Below are positions 1 through 6,822 of a stretch of 9,521 bases of DNA, piece by piece. Source of the stretch: Candidatus Dormiibacterota bacterium (GTDB taxonomy: Bacteria; Chloroflexota; Dormibacteria; Dormibacterales; Dormibacteraceae); contig PLYD01000161.1 of the NCBI GenBank assembly GCA_003151665.1, positions 2,883 to 12,403 on the forward strand, given 5' to 3'. A model generated the notes under the pieces. That model made no database searches, was not told the origin of the DNA, and saw only the letters and a list, made by a program, of their open reading frames with translations. Every line of letters starts with the position of its first letter. The stretch's first letter is position 1. The position numbers were made by a program, and so were the translations under genes.

Positions 1-10
1 AGGCAGCTTC

Positions 11-1249
11 GTGAGAGCTTCGCGCGTGGTCATCCTGGCCTTCCTCGGTGGTGTGATGTTCGCCTGCTCGCCAATACCAAGGCCTGGCAGCTGGCACGTC
101 TTGGGGCCGATTCCTAACTTCTCCTTCGTCAATCAGGTGGTCGCCCTTCCCAATGGCTCCGCGCTCGTGTTTGGCGCAGCCACTGCCGCGCCGAACACGC
201 AGCCGCCGCCCGCGGCAGCCGTCTACCAAGCGACAACGAACACGTGGCGGCCGATTGCACTGCCGCCAATCCAGGTCTTCGGAGCGACTTTGACGGCACT
301 GCGGGACGGCACGGTTCTGCTCGCGGGTGGGACACTCGGAGCACAGAGCAGCGCCGCCGCTTTTCTATATCAGCCAGGCGCCAACCGGTGGGTCCGTACC
401 GGCGACATGGTGCAAGCCCGTACCTCTCACAGCGCAACGCTTCTGCGAGACGGGCGCGTGCTCGTGGTCGGTGGCCTGCGTGATGGCCAGTCCTTGGCCA
501 GCTGCGAGGTTTACGATCCCGGATCGCGCACCTGGGCCCTGGTCAAACCCCTCCCCCGCACCCGCGTTTACCAGACCGCGGTTCTGATGTCGGACGGCAG
601 GGTCATGATCGCCGGCGGCGATCTGGATGCGGCCTCAGATTCCAATGGCGGCTTCCAGCCAGGCACCTCTCCCGGCTCCGGAGCCTACATGAGCGCGGAA
701 ATTTATGACCCACGCCTCGACAGCTGGTCAGAGCTGAGTGAACCGACCACTATTGAGGATCCCAACCTGTTGCCCCTTCACGATGGAGAGCTGCTCGTTT
801 ACGGCGGTCATTTTGGATTTCAGGCATCGAACCTGGTCTACCTTTACGATCCCCACTCAGGGCTCTGGTCGAGTAGAGGAACGGCGAAGGGCGGCGGCGT
901 CGCCATCGAGCTGACCGACGGAAGGATCCTCTTCCCGGAATCACTTTGGACTTACGAGCCGAGCCAGGATTTGTGGATGCCTGTGACACAGGTACCCACT
1001 GGCACAGCTTTCGGGTCCTTGCCTTTCCTCAAACCCGATGGCACGGTGCTCGTATTCGCCGTCGACTATTCGCAGCAGAATGCGATCGCTCTCATTTTCG
1101 ATGCCGGCGGATTTCCTGCGCTGCCGGGCTCGAACGGTCCACTGGCCGATTCGCGCGCCACCATCGTGCTCCTGTTCGTCACATTCGTCCTCATGCTCCT
1201 CATTGGAGCCAGGTACTTGATGGGCTCGAGAAGGTCGACCGGGGCATGA
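11..1249 (+). CDS. Kelch-repeat beta-propeller lipoprotein with C-terminal membrane anchor
   Basis: This 412-residue protein is probably exported and displays a beta-propeller outside the membrane. The N-terminus (residues 1-19) is a short basic and hydrophobic signal ending in MFAC, a loose lipobox with Cys19 as the candidate lipidated residue. Six to seven Kelch-like blades follow, each with a DG-[TRE]-VL-x-x-GG strand (about residues 99-107, 147-155, 195-203, 258-266, and weaker at 303 and 343) and a Y-x-P-x-x-x-x-W strand (120-127, 168-175, 232-239, 279-286, 315-322). Residues 383-403 are a hydrophobic helix followed by a basic tail, so the C-terminus is probably membrane-anchored. The GTG at 11 was chosen because AGG lies 7 nt upstream and the signal peptide begins there; the frame is open to the window edge, so a longer start cannot be excluded. 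The stop overlaps the permease start as ATGA. The ligand is unknown. The Kelch fold is clear; the role beside a transporter is inferred. Confidence 0.85.
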   Translation: MRASRVVILAFLGGVMFACSPIPRPGSWHVLGPIPNFSFVNQVVALPNGSALVFGAATAAPNTQPPPAAAVYQATTNTWRPIALPPIQVFGATLTALRDGTVLLAGGTLGAQSSAAAFLYQPGANRWVRTGDMVQARTSHSATLLRDGRVLVVGGLRDGQSLASCEVYDPGSRTWALVKPLPRTRVYQTAVLMSDGRVMIAGGDLDAASDSNGGFQPGTSPGSGAYMSAEIYDPRLDSWSELSEPTTIEDPNLLPLHDGELLVYGGHFGFQASNLVYLYDPHSGLWSSRGTAKGGGVAIELTDGRILFPESLWTYEPSQDLWMPVTQVPTGTAFGSLPFLKPDGTVLVFAVDYSQQNAIALIFDAGGFPALPGSNGPLADSRATIVLLFVTFVLMLLIGARYLMGSRRSTGA

Positions 1250-2220
1250 GGGTCACGCTGCTGAAGAAGGTCCGAACAGTGGGGGGCGCTTTGGTCGGCG
1301 GACTCTTGCTTATCGCCCTGACAATTCTGACTGCGATCGGGTTAGCCGAGCCTTCCAAGTGGTGGGGGCAAAACTATGCGTTCGGATCCCCCCCAGGAAC
1401 GGAATTGACTCTCCAGCCACCGTTCCCACCGCTGACCACCATGGAGGTCTTCAACTCGGACGTCCAGAGCGTGGGAACCCATTTTTACCTGCTTGGTTCA
1501 GACGCCGCAGGGCGGGATCTTCTTGCCCTGGTAGCGCATGCAGCCATACCCTCTCTCCTGCTGGTCACGGCAGTCGTCGCCGCGAGACTTGTGATCGGAG
1601 TTTTGGCGGGCTTTGCGATGGCCCATGGCTTCACTCCGATTCGGGTCATAAGCAGGGGGATGGGCCGCTGGATCAGCGGGTTCCCATATCTGATGCTGGC
1701 GATCATCCTGATTGAAGCGACGACTCCAAGCGGACGGTGGACCGCGTTTGTCATCGGGATGGCCTTGATCGGTTGGCGCGATGTTGCGGAGACAGTGGCC
1801 GGCCAGATCGAGTACGTCCGCACCCAAACCTTCGCCCTTGGCGCCAAAGCCCTGGGGACGGGTCCGCTGATGTTCTTCCGCCTTCACGTTGTGCCCTACC
1901 TCCGGGCGCCCCTTGCCGTCGAAGTCCCGTTCCAGGCAAGCGCGGTTCTGGTGCTTCTGGCGGAGCTGGGCTACTTGGGCGTCTTCATCGGTGGCGCCAC
2001 CGTCCTGAGTGAGAATTCGCGGGGAGGTGGGGTTTCTGCCGGCTTCACAGTGGTCAACGTGCCGGAGCTCGGGCAGCTGCTCGCACCGGCGCGCCTGTAT
2101 GTAGATCGGCACGAATTCGCACCAGTGCTGGTGCCGGCGCTGGCCATTGCCATCGCTGCATTCGCGTTTGAGCTGATCGGGGCAGCCATCCGTTCGAGGC
2201 GCGACCGCACGGCTGCTTAA
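1246..2220 (+). CDS. ABC transporter permease, DppC/OppC type
   Basis: This 324-residue inner-membrane permease would form half of the transmembrane channel of a dipeptide/oligopeptide/nickel-type ABC importer. After TM1 (about 12-33) comes an extracytoplasmic stretch (34-82), then the family hallmark GSDAAGRD (84-91), equivalent to the GTDxxGRD of DppC/OppC. Further membrane segments lie near 100-122, 146-160, 164-180, 228-250 and 293-313. The cytoplasmic EAA loop is recognisable as TFALGAKALG...FRLHVVPYL (195-219), the site that contacts the ATPase. The ATG at 1246 overlaps the Kelch stop as ATGA, which implies translational coupling. The frame is open further upstream inside the Kelch gene, but TM1 starts just after this ATG. 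Length is slightly above the usual ~300 residues, mainly from loops at 34-82 and about 252-290. The DppB-type partner, ATPases and substrate-binding protein are not in the window, so the substrate cannot be named. Confidence 0.87.
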   Translation: MRVTLLKKVRTVGGALVGGLLLIALTILTAIGLAEPSKWWGQNYAFGSPPGTELTLQPPFPPLTTMEVFNSDVQSVGTHFYLLGSDAAGRDLLALVAHAAIPSLLLVTAVVAARLVIGVLAGFAMAHGFTPIRVISRGMGRWISGFPYLMLAIILIEATTPSGRWTAFVIGMALIGWRDVAETVAGQIEYVRTQTFALGAKALGTGPLMFFRLHVVPYLRAPLAVEVPFQASAVLVLLAELGYLGVFIGGATVLSENSRGGGVSAGFTVVNVPELGQLLAPARLYVDRHEFAPVLVPALAIAIAAFAFELIGAAIRSRRDRTAA

Positions 2221-2261
2221 TTGCACGAGACAGCGGTTTGGACCAAAGTGGCCTATGCTCC

Positions 2262-2266
2262 AGGGG
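2262..2266 (+). promoter_or_regulatory. Ribosome binding site for the 55-residue membrane protein
   Basis: AGGGG lies 7 nt before the ATG at 2274. It favours that start over the in-frame TTG at 2238, which would add 12 polar residues in front of the membrane segment. Confidence 0.5.
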
Positions 2267-2273
2267 TACAGCT

Positions 2274-2441
2274 ATGAATCTATGGGCTATTGGCGTCTAT
2301 TGCCTGCTCGTCGCGATTTACTTTGTGCCGGTGATCATCTTCATCAGGCGAAGGCGGAAGGGTGATCGACCTGCTCCGACCCAGCACGACCAGTCACCAC
2401 TCGATGGTCTTGTCGCCACAATGCCAGTCGACCGCTGGTGA
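2274..2441 (+). CDS. Small single-pass membrane protein, unrecognised
   Basis: This 55-residue protein has one long hydrophobic helix (about residues 2-22) followed directly by a positive cluster, RRRRKGDR, and a polar tail. By the positive-inside rule the tail would be cytoplasmic. I do not recognise a family. It starts 53 nt after the permease stop with a plausible Shine-Dalgarno sequence, in the same direction, so it is probably the last gene of the plus-strand operon. Its position after a permease and its single-helix form would suit a small accessory subunit, but that is inference. It could also be a spurious ORF; the SD, the clean membrane topology and the absence of a competing frame argue for it. 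Confidence 0.5.
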   Translation: MNLWAIGVYCLLVAIYFVPVIIFIRRRRKGDRPAPTQHDQSPLDGLVATMPVDRW

Positions 2442-2468
2442 GCCCCTAGACCGTTCTATCAGCCGAGC
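2442..2468. other. Convergent intergenic gap between two operons
   Basis: Only 27 nt separate the plus-strand stop (2439-2441) from the minus-strand stop (2469-2471). No strong GC hairpin with a T tract is visible inside it. TGAGC at 2439-2443 can pair with GCTCA at 2467-2471, a 5-bp stem with a long loop that spans the gap. Readthrough in both directions seems likely unless termination is Rho-dependent. Confidence 0.4.
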
Positions 2469-2987
2469 TCAAACCTGAGCGCTGCGCTCCGTGTTCCCGT
2501 TGCGACGTTGCCAGGCGATGATCGCGATGGCGGCAAACGCGAAACCGACGGCACCGGTTGCGGCTGCAGTAGTCACATTGCCGGCCACCAATGCGACACC
2601 GGACCCGGCCAGAACGATTGCGCCCAAACCCAGGGCAACTCCGGTTACTGCTCCAATGGCCAGGCCGCGCTGAATATGAACCTGGCGCTCGTCGATGGCA
2701 CGTAGCTGGGAATCGATGGACCAGTGGGCCAATTCGGCGGCAGCGAGCAGCGCCGCCGCGACCACTGGACCCCAGGGGTCCAGGCCGGCACCCTGCGCGA
2801 CGAGCGACACGACGTAGGTCGCGGCCAGGATCCCGATCGCCCACTGGACAGATCGACGACTGGGGACCACCAGGCTGACCGACATCAATGCGACCGCCGC
2901 GAAAGCCAGGATCCATACGCCCCTCGCAGAGGGCTGGCTGGAGGCCGCCGCATCAGCTCCGACCAAAGCCATCAGAAGGACAGCCAT
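2469..2987 (-). CDS. Small polytopic membrane protein following DUF58 (module 1 copy)
   Basis: This 172-residue protein is almost wholly hydrophobic apart from a central polar segment. Membrane segments lie at about 24-41, 47-65, 72-88, 108-132 and 139-158. The central motif LLAAAELAHWSID (80-92) matches LLATAEFGYWSFE in the protein encoded at 7529-8011, which also follows a DUF58 gene, so the two are paralogues. The amphipathic stretch after the motif (93-107) is probably a cytoplasmic loop. The ATG at 2987 is 11 nt after the DUF58 stop, with no good Shine-Dalgarno, which suggests coupling to DUF58 translation. No initiator codon is available further upstream in this frame. It is the last gene of the minus-strand operon. 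I do not recognise a named family. A role as a membrane partner of the DUF58/MoxR pair is inferred from conserved position alone. Confidence 0.72.
   Translation of the reverse strand: MAVLLMALVGADAAASSQPSARGVWILAFAAVALMSVSLVVPSRRSVQWAIGILAATYVVSLVAQGAGLDPWGPVVAAALLAAAELAHWSIDSQLRAIDERQVHIQRGLAIGAVTGVALGLGAIVLAGSGVALVAGNVTTAAATGAVGFAFAAIAIIAWQRRNGNTERSAQV
2477..2489. other. Short perfect hairpin at the 3' end of the membrane protein gene
   Basis: GAGCG-CTG-CGCTC forms a 5-bp GC-rich stem with a 3-nt loop, inside the last codons of the minus-strand gene. Neither strand has a T tract after it, so a terminator role is weakly supported. It lies close to the point where the two operons converge. 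Confidence 0.25.
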
Positions 2988-2998
2988 CGCGCCAGTCG

Positions 2999-4279
2999 CT
3001 AGACGTGGGACGTTCGAGCGAATCGTCGGAATGTGCGCACCTCCTCCAGCGCTCCCGTGAGGGATTCCCCGCGGTGCCAGGTTGAGATTGGAATGCCGGC
3101 TTTCCTGTACTCATATCGAAGAGCTTCACGTTTCAGGGCCCACAGCCTGTAAGCCAAGCGTCCCTGCGGACCGCCAGGGGCGGGGAGAAACGGCGCCGGA
3201 GACACCTCAACGATCGCCACGTCGAACCCACGCCCACGTAGGTCAAAGAGTGCCGCCACCGTTCGCTCGTCGAGCAGCGGCGTGATCGCTATGACGAGTG
3301 CCTTGGGCGGCAGCGTCCGTGTGGGGATGATGTCGATACCCTTCCACGCATAGCTGAACTGGCTCTCGGTGCTCAGGAGCGCATCGACAATCCGATACGC
3401 CTGTGTGACCCCCATCCGAGGATGTAGCCACCGCAGGGTGCCGCCGAAACTGACCAAACCCACGCGATCTCGGCGGTTCAGGTAATGGCGAGCGAGCGAG
3501 GCAGCTGCGCGGACGGTCATGAGCAGGATGCTGTCCCCGTCGACACCGAGGTCGGAGAACGTGTCGAGGAAGATGACGACGTCGTTGTTGCGTTCCGGGT
3601 GCACGTCGTTGACGTGAAGCTCGCCGCGGCGCGTACTTTGAGGCCAATTGATTCTGCGGACGCGGTCTCCGGGCACGAACGGCCGAACGTCAGCGAACTC
3701 GATACCGTCTCCAATCCGACGCGACACCTCATTGCCGGAGAAGACCTGCGTTTCCAGTGGTCGGATGGCTCTCGCCAGCGCCGCCTCACGTGGGTACACG
3801 CGTAGGACGAGCGTCTGATCAAGCAGCTGCTGGAAGGTGAAGAACCCCAGTCGATCATGCGATTCGACAAGCAGCCTGCCGATCTTGAACGTGCCCCATC
3901 GGGAGGAGATCAGCTTGATTGCGAGGTGGCACTGCGTGCCGGCCGGGAGTTGAATTGTCTGGAGCTCAGTCCCACTGCTCGGTTGAAGGCCGGCCGGAAG
4001 CGGAACCAGGACCTTGAGCCAGGGCATTGCGGTTTGGGCGTCGATTTCCAGGTCGGCCGACACCTCCTCGCCCTCGAGCACGCGATCGCGGTCAAGTCGC
4101 ACGCTGAGCGATAGTTTCGGCCGCACCATGCCGATCAGACCGGCGATTACTGCGACCAGGAAGCAAATGCCGATCTCGGCAGCCTCGGGCCGCCCGAAAA
4201 GGATCGCGCCCAGCAGCCCCAGGCCGGCCAGCCACAGGTAGCCGACCAGCTTCGGCGACGCCGTCATCCTGACGCTCAC
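2999..4279 (-). CDS. DUF58 domain membrane protein (module 1 copy)
   Basis: This 426-residue membrane-anchored vWA-like protein is the usual partner of MoxR ATPases. Two hydrophobic helices (about 11-29 and 36-52) precede an extended beta-rich region (55-165). The DUF58 signature EFADVRPFVPGDRVRRINW lies at 194-212. A vWA-like Rossmann part follows: strand VVIFLDTFSD (234-243), then DRVGLVSFGG (271-280). The MIDAS position reads DTFSD rather than DxSxS, so metal binding may be weak or absent; from memory, similar LDTF forms occur in actinobacterial DUF58 proteins. The GTG at 4279 overlaps the MoxR stop as GTGA. It was preferred over the ATG at 4267 because it mirrors the TTGA overlap in the paralogous pair and the N-termini align from there. 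About half of the residues over positions 291-400 match the second DUF58 protein, by eye. The biochemical function of DUF58 is not established; a MoxR substrate or adaptor role is the usual suggestion. Confidence 0.88.
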   Translation of the reverse strand: MSVRMTASPKLVGYLWLAGLGLLGAILFGRPEAAEIGICFLVAVIAGLIGMVRPKLSLSVRLDRDRVLEGEEVSADLEIDAQTAMPWLKVLVPLPAGLQPSSGTELQTIQLPAGTQCHLAIKLISSRWGTFKIGRLLVESHDRLGFFTFQQLLDQTLVLRVYPREAALARAIRPLETQVFSGNEVSRRIGDGIEFADVRPFVPGDRVRRINWPQSTRRGELHVNDVHPERNNDVVIFLDTFSDLGVDGDSILLMTVRAAASLARHYLNRRDRVGLVSFGGTLRWLHPRMGVTQAYRIVDALLSTESQFSYAWKGIDIIPTRTLPPKALVIAITPLLDERTVAALFDLRGRGFDVAIVEVSPAPFLPAPGGPQGRLAYRLWALKREALRYEYRKAGIPISTWHRGESLTGALEEVRTFRRFARTSHV

Positions 4280-5253
4280 GGCCTGCGGACGTCCTCGGCG
4301 GAAGGGGCGGGCACTGACTCCAGGCACTCGGCGACCACGTCTTCTTGGCGGATGTGCTCTACCCAGAGCTCGGGGCGCAGTGTGAGCCGGTGCGCCAGCG
4401 CGGGGACGGCGACCGACTTGACGTCCTCCGGAATCACATAATCGCGGGCGTCGAGGGCTGCACGGGCCCTTGCCAGCTTGAAAAGAGCCAGGGCGCCGCG
4501 GGGGCTGGCGCCCACCTGTGTCCGGGGACTCAGTCTCGTCGCCTCAACAAGATCAACGATGTAGTAGCCGATGCTCTCGGACACATATATCTGTTCAAGT
4601 GCGGACTGGAGCCGCAAAAGGGTGGGACCGTCCACGACCGTCCGGAGGGCCACCTCGTCTTCGCCGCGCTCGGCGCGCTGCTGGAGGATCGCCAATTGCT
4701 GCTCGCGGGAGGGATAGCCGATCCGCAGCCGAACGAGGAAGCGGTCGAGTTGCGCTTCTGGTAGCGGATAGGTGCCCTCAAACTCGATCGGGTTCTGGGT
4801 CGCGATGACCAGGAACGGACGCCCCAGCTGACGCGTGACGCCCTCCATGGTCACCTGCTGCTCCTGCATTGCCTCGAGCAGCGCAGCCTGCGTTTTCGCC
4901 GGCGCCCGATTGATCTCGTCCGCAAGAAGGAGATTGGTGAACACGGGACCGGGCCTGAAAACGAACTCGCCCGAGCGCTGGTCATAAATGGAGGCGCCGG
5001 TTACGTCAGAGGGCATCAGGTCTGGCGTGAATTGAATCCGCTTGAACTGCTGCTCCGTGACCGCGGCGAAGCTGCGTGCCATCAGGGTCTTCGCGAGCCC
5101 AGGAAAGTCCTCGATCAGGACGTGGCCGTCACACAAAAGGGCCATAAGAACAAGCTCGAGGACATTGCGTTTGCCCAGGACGGCGCGCTCAATCTCGTCG
5201 AGCACCTCGGAGCAGCGTTTGGCGATGTCAGCTACGCCGTCAACAGTGTTCAT
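4276..5253 (-). CDS. MoxR-family AAA+ ATPase (complete, module 1 copy)
   Basis: This 325-residue cytoplasmic AAA+ ATPase has the usual MoxR length and probably works as a chaperone-like remodeler. The Walker A region reads EDFPGLAKT (48-56), with Ala at the second Gly position; Lys55 and Thr56, the catalytic pair, are present. Walker B is LLLADE (108-113), followed by the MoxR-typical INRAPAKTQAALLEAMQE. Sensor 1 is ATQNP with Asn154. LDRF (169-172) holds the candidate arginine finger, and SPRGA (250-254) the sensor 2 Arg252, followed by the helical lid. All core residues look intact, so it should hydrolyse ATP. The ATG at 5253 overlaps the preceding stop as ATGA, and its own stop overlaps the DUF58 start as GTGA, so it is tightly coupled on both sides. 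MoxR proteins are often found with DUF58/vWA partners, and that is the arrangement here. Confidence 0.94.
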   Translation of the reverse strand: MNTVDGVADIAKRCSEVLDEIERAVLGKRNVLELVLMALLCDGHVLIEDFPGLAKTLMARSFAAVTEQQFKRIQFTPDLMPSDVTGASIYDQRSGEFVFRPGPVFTNLLLADEINRAPAKTQAALLEAMQEQQVTMEGVTRQLGRPFLVIATQNPIEFEGTYPLPEAQLDRFLVRLRIGYPSREQQLAILQQRAERGEDEVALRTVVDGPTLLRLQSALEQIYVSESIGYYIVDLVEATRLSPRTQVGASPRGALALFKLARARAALDARDYVIPEDVKSVAVPALAHRLTLRPELWVEHIRQEDVVAECLESVPAPSAEDVRRP

Positions 5254-5774
5254 ATGGATTCCAACGCGTTCACTGCCTGCTCGAGCTCCTCGATCGGCAC
5301 CGCGGCCGCGTTGTGATTGGCTGATCGACCGTGCCCGGTTATCGCCGCCCAGAGTTGATCGCCCACCAGGATCCTGGCTCTTGCTGGATCAGATTCCAGG
5401 TCGACGTTGTGGTGCGCAGAGAGCCGCTGGGCTGCCAGTCGACGAAGAAGGCGCCGCAACTGCGAGTTGGGGTCCAGGCCCGAGACGGTGGATAACGAGA
5501 TATCCAGTTCGATCCGCTGGATTTCTCGCAGGGTCGCTGGCGCGAGTCGCCTGCGTCTAACCGCCTGCTCAATCGCGGTGTGGCCGCCGGATGGGAAAGC
5601 CTGAGACACTGCGCCGGCGACCGACCACAAAACGACAAACCCGATCAGGACAAGGTAGGCGTGCAGTGCAAGGTTGGAGCGATCGGGATAGTTGAACACA
5701 GCAGCCACGACAACTCCAGTGGCGAGAACCAGGATGACCCCTGGGCCCATCAAACTCCGCTTAAGGGTCCGCAT
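5250..5774 (-). CDS. Two-TM membrane protein between DUF4129 and MoxR genes, function unknown
   Basis: This 174-residue protein has two N-terminal membrane helices (about 11-27 and 36-55), a basic stretch (RRRR at 73-76) and a largely helical cytoplasmic tail. The tail contains HHNVDLESDPARARILVGDQ-LW (121-142), which resembles, from memory, a tail seen in unnamed proteins of actinobacterial MoxR/DUF58 loci. It ends in an acidic helix, EELEQAVNALE (162-172). I do not recognise a named domain. The ATG at 5774 was chosen because GGAG lies 5 nt upstream (5780-5783). A GTG at 5813, 1 nt after the DUF4129 stop, would add 13 residues and is a real alternative. The stop overlaps the MoxR ATG as ATGA. 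The context suggests it links the membrane complex to the MoxR ATPase; that is inference. Confidence 0.75.
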   Translation of the reverse strand: MRTLKRSLMGPGVILVLATGVVVAAVFNYPDRSNLALHAYLVLIGFVVLWSVAGAVSQAFPSGGHTAIEQAVRRRRLAPATLREIQRIELDISLSTVSGLDPNSQLRRLLRRLAAQRLSAHHNVDLESDPARARILVGDQLWAAITGHGRSANHNAAAVPIEELEQAVNALESI

Positions 5775-5779
5775 CCCGG

Positions 5780-5783
5780 CTCC
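5780..5783 (-). promoter_or_regulatory. Ribosome binding site supporting the ATG at 5774
   Basis: On the minus strand GGAG precedes the ATG at 5774 by 5 nt. This is the clearest Shine-Dalgarno sequence in the minus-strand operon. It favours this start over the GTG at 5813. Confidence 0.45.
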
Positions 5784-5814
5784 GCCGCGGGCGCGTAATC
5801 TGTCGCGTTCCACC

Positions 5815-6699
5815 TTAGGTCGGCACCTGGAGGTGGTGTCGGATGTTCGAGAGCGTCGTCACCGCCACCACTCGCATTTTCTCGTCGATCTCATGCTGGC
5901 TGAACCTGGCCAGCTCAAAAAGCTGGGCCAACCTGGTTGCGTCAGCACCTGCGCTGGGAACGGAGGAGAGAATCCTGCCCACGAACTCCAATGGGGTCTC
6001 GTAAAGCCGCCTGGCACTCCCGGCTCGCGCGAATGCCTTCTCCATCACTGAATACGCAGCGATCACGGCCAGTCTGGGATCTGGATGAGAAAGCAAAGTC
6101 TCAATGCCCTCTTCAATTGCTTCCGTCATTGTTTCGCGAGGTTTTGACCCAAGGACCCGCGCCGAAAGGCGACGACGGCGTTCGCTCATGACCCAGGCCA
6201 AAATGCCGACAAGGACCACTGCCGCCGCCAAGCCAAGGCTTATCCACGGCAGCACGCCGTTGGTCGACCTGGTCGCTGCGAAGGCAGATGACTGGGTCTG
6301 AGGCAGCGCGCCCGGGCCGGCGGATCCGGCGGATGTTGAGCCCGAAGGTTGCCCAACTGAGCCGGGACCAACAGGCGGTGCCGCCGCGAAGAGACCGATC
6401 GCGATGGCAAAAAGAATGATGGGTATCAGGAGCAGCGCAAGCCTGAGGGCCCTATGGAACTGATGTGGCTCCGACGGCCAGAATACGTAAACAAGGCCCG
6501 CCATCAAGAGCAGGTCGAGGGCGACCCCGAGGTAGAGGCCGGTCTGAACGAGCACCACGAACGGTTCTGGTGGCAGAACTGGGCCGCCAAGCTCGATTGC
6601 GCCGGACCGACTGCCAATCCCGACCAAGGCTGCCAGCCCCACCAGGCCGAGCACGATTACGACCTGACCTCGGCTCGAAATCCGGTTCCGATCCCTCAT
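5815..6699 (-). CDS. DUF4129 domain membrane protein
   Basis: This 294-residue polytopic protein has membrane helices at about 11-29, 47-74, 85-105 and 149-171. A flexible Gly/Ser/Pro-rich linker (107-147) lies between the third and fourth, probably outside the membrane. The cytoplasmic C-terminus is a DUF4129 domain (about 205-285): AYSVMEKAFARAG (215-227), RLYETPLEF (231-239) and LFELARFSQHEID (260-272) are its typical conserved blocks. DUF4129 is often found alone or fused to transglutaminase-like proteins in MoxR/DUF58 loci. No transglutaminase gene is visible here. The ATG at 6699 follows a 123-nt gap, and only a weak GGG precedes it, so a promoter for this part of the operon may lie in that gap. 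The next gene begins shortly after its stop. The function is not established; a structural or scaffold role in an envelope complex is inferred. Confidence 0.85.
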   Translation of the reverse strand: MRDRNRISSRGQVVIVLGLVGLAALVGIGSRSGAIELGGPVLPPEPFVVLVQTGLYLGVALDLLLMAGLVYVFWPSEPHQFHRALRLALLLIPIILFAIAIGLFAAAPPVGPGSVGQPSGSTSAGSAGPGALPQTQSSAFAATRSTNGVLPWISLGLAAAVVLVGILAWVMSERRRRLSARVLGSKPRETMTEAIEEGIETLLSHPDPRLAVIAAYSVMEKAFARAGSARRLYETPLEFVGRILSSVPSAGADATRLAQLFELARFSQHEIDEKMRVVAVTTLSNIRHHLQVPT

Positions 6700-6822
6700 G
6701 ACCCAATGCCCACGCTAGGTCATTGTGGGCGGTGATGGGTCCGAAACGCCTCTGACAGACACGCTGCGACTAATCGTGTAATCGACCTCGCGCCCTCGAG
6801 AGTGTCGGCGGTCTATCTCCGG
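6700..6822. other. 123-nt intergenic gap upstream of the DUF4129 gene
   Basis: No gene, strong hairpin or consensus promoter is visible. On the minus strand it separates the small membrane protein gene (6823-7227) from the DUF4129 gene. Its length compared with the near-zero spacing downstream makes it a reasonable place for a promoter of the five-gene module. No convincing -35/-10 pair was found by eye. Confidence 0.35.

Noticed and set aside
946..1245. 100-residue N-terminal extension of the permease frame
   Set aside because: It lies inside the Kelch gene, is Arg/His-rich without a fold signal, and the ATG at 1246 gives a normal N-terminus with TM1.
1498..2226. 242-residue open frame on the minus strand across the permease gene
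   Set aside because: It is antisense to a clear ABC permease, is rich in Arg, Gln and Asp with no domain or membrane pattern, and is explained by GC-rich codon usage.
2446..2916. 156-residue minus-strand frame overlapping the small membrane protein gene
   Set aside because: It is another frame of the same DNA with Arg/Gly/Cys-rich composition; the membrane protein frame has paralogue support.
4280..4327. ATG start for the first DUF58 protein at 4327
   Set aside because: The added residues are Arg/Pro-rich, overlap MoxR and have no match in the other copy; the GTG at 4279 fits better.
5042..5560. 172-residue plus-strand open frame
   Set aside because: It runs antisense across the MoxR and two-TM genes and is Arg/Ser/Pro-rich low-complexity translation with no supporting features.
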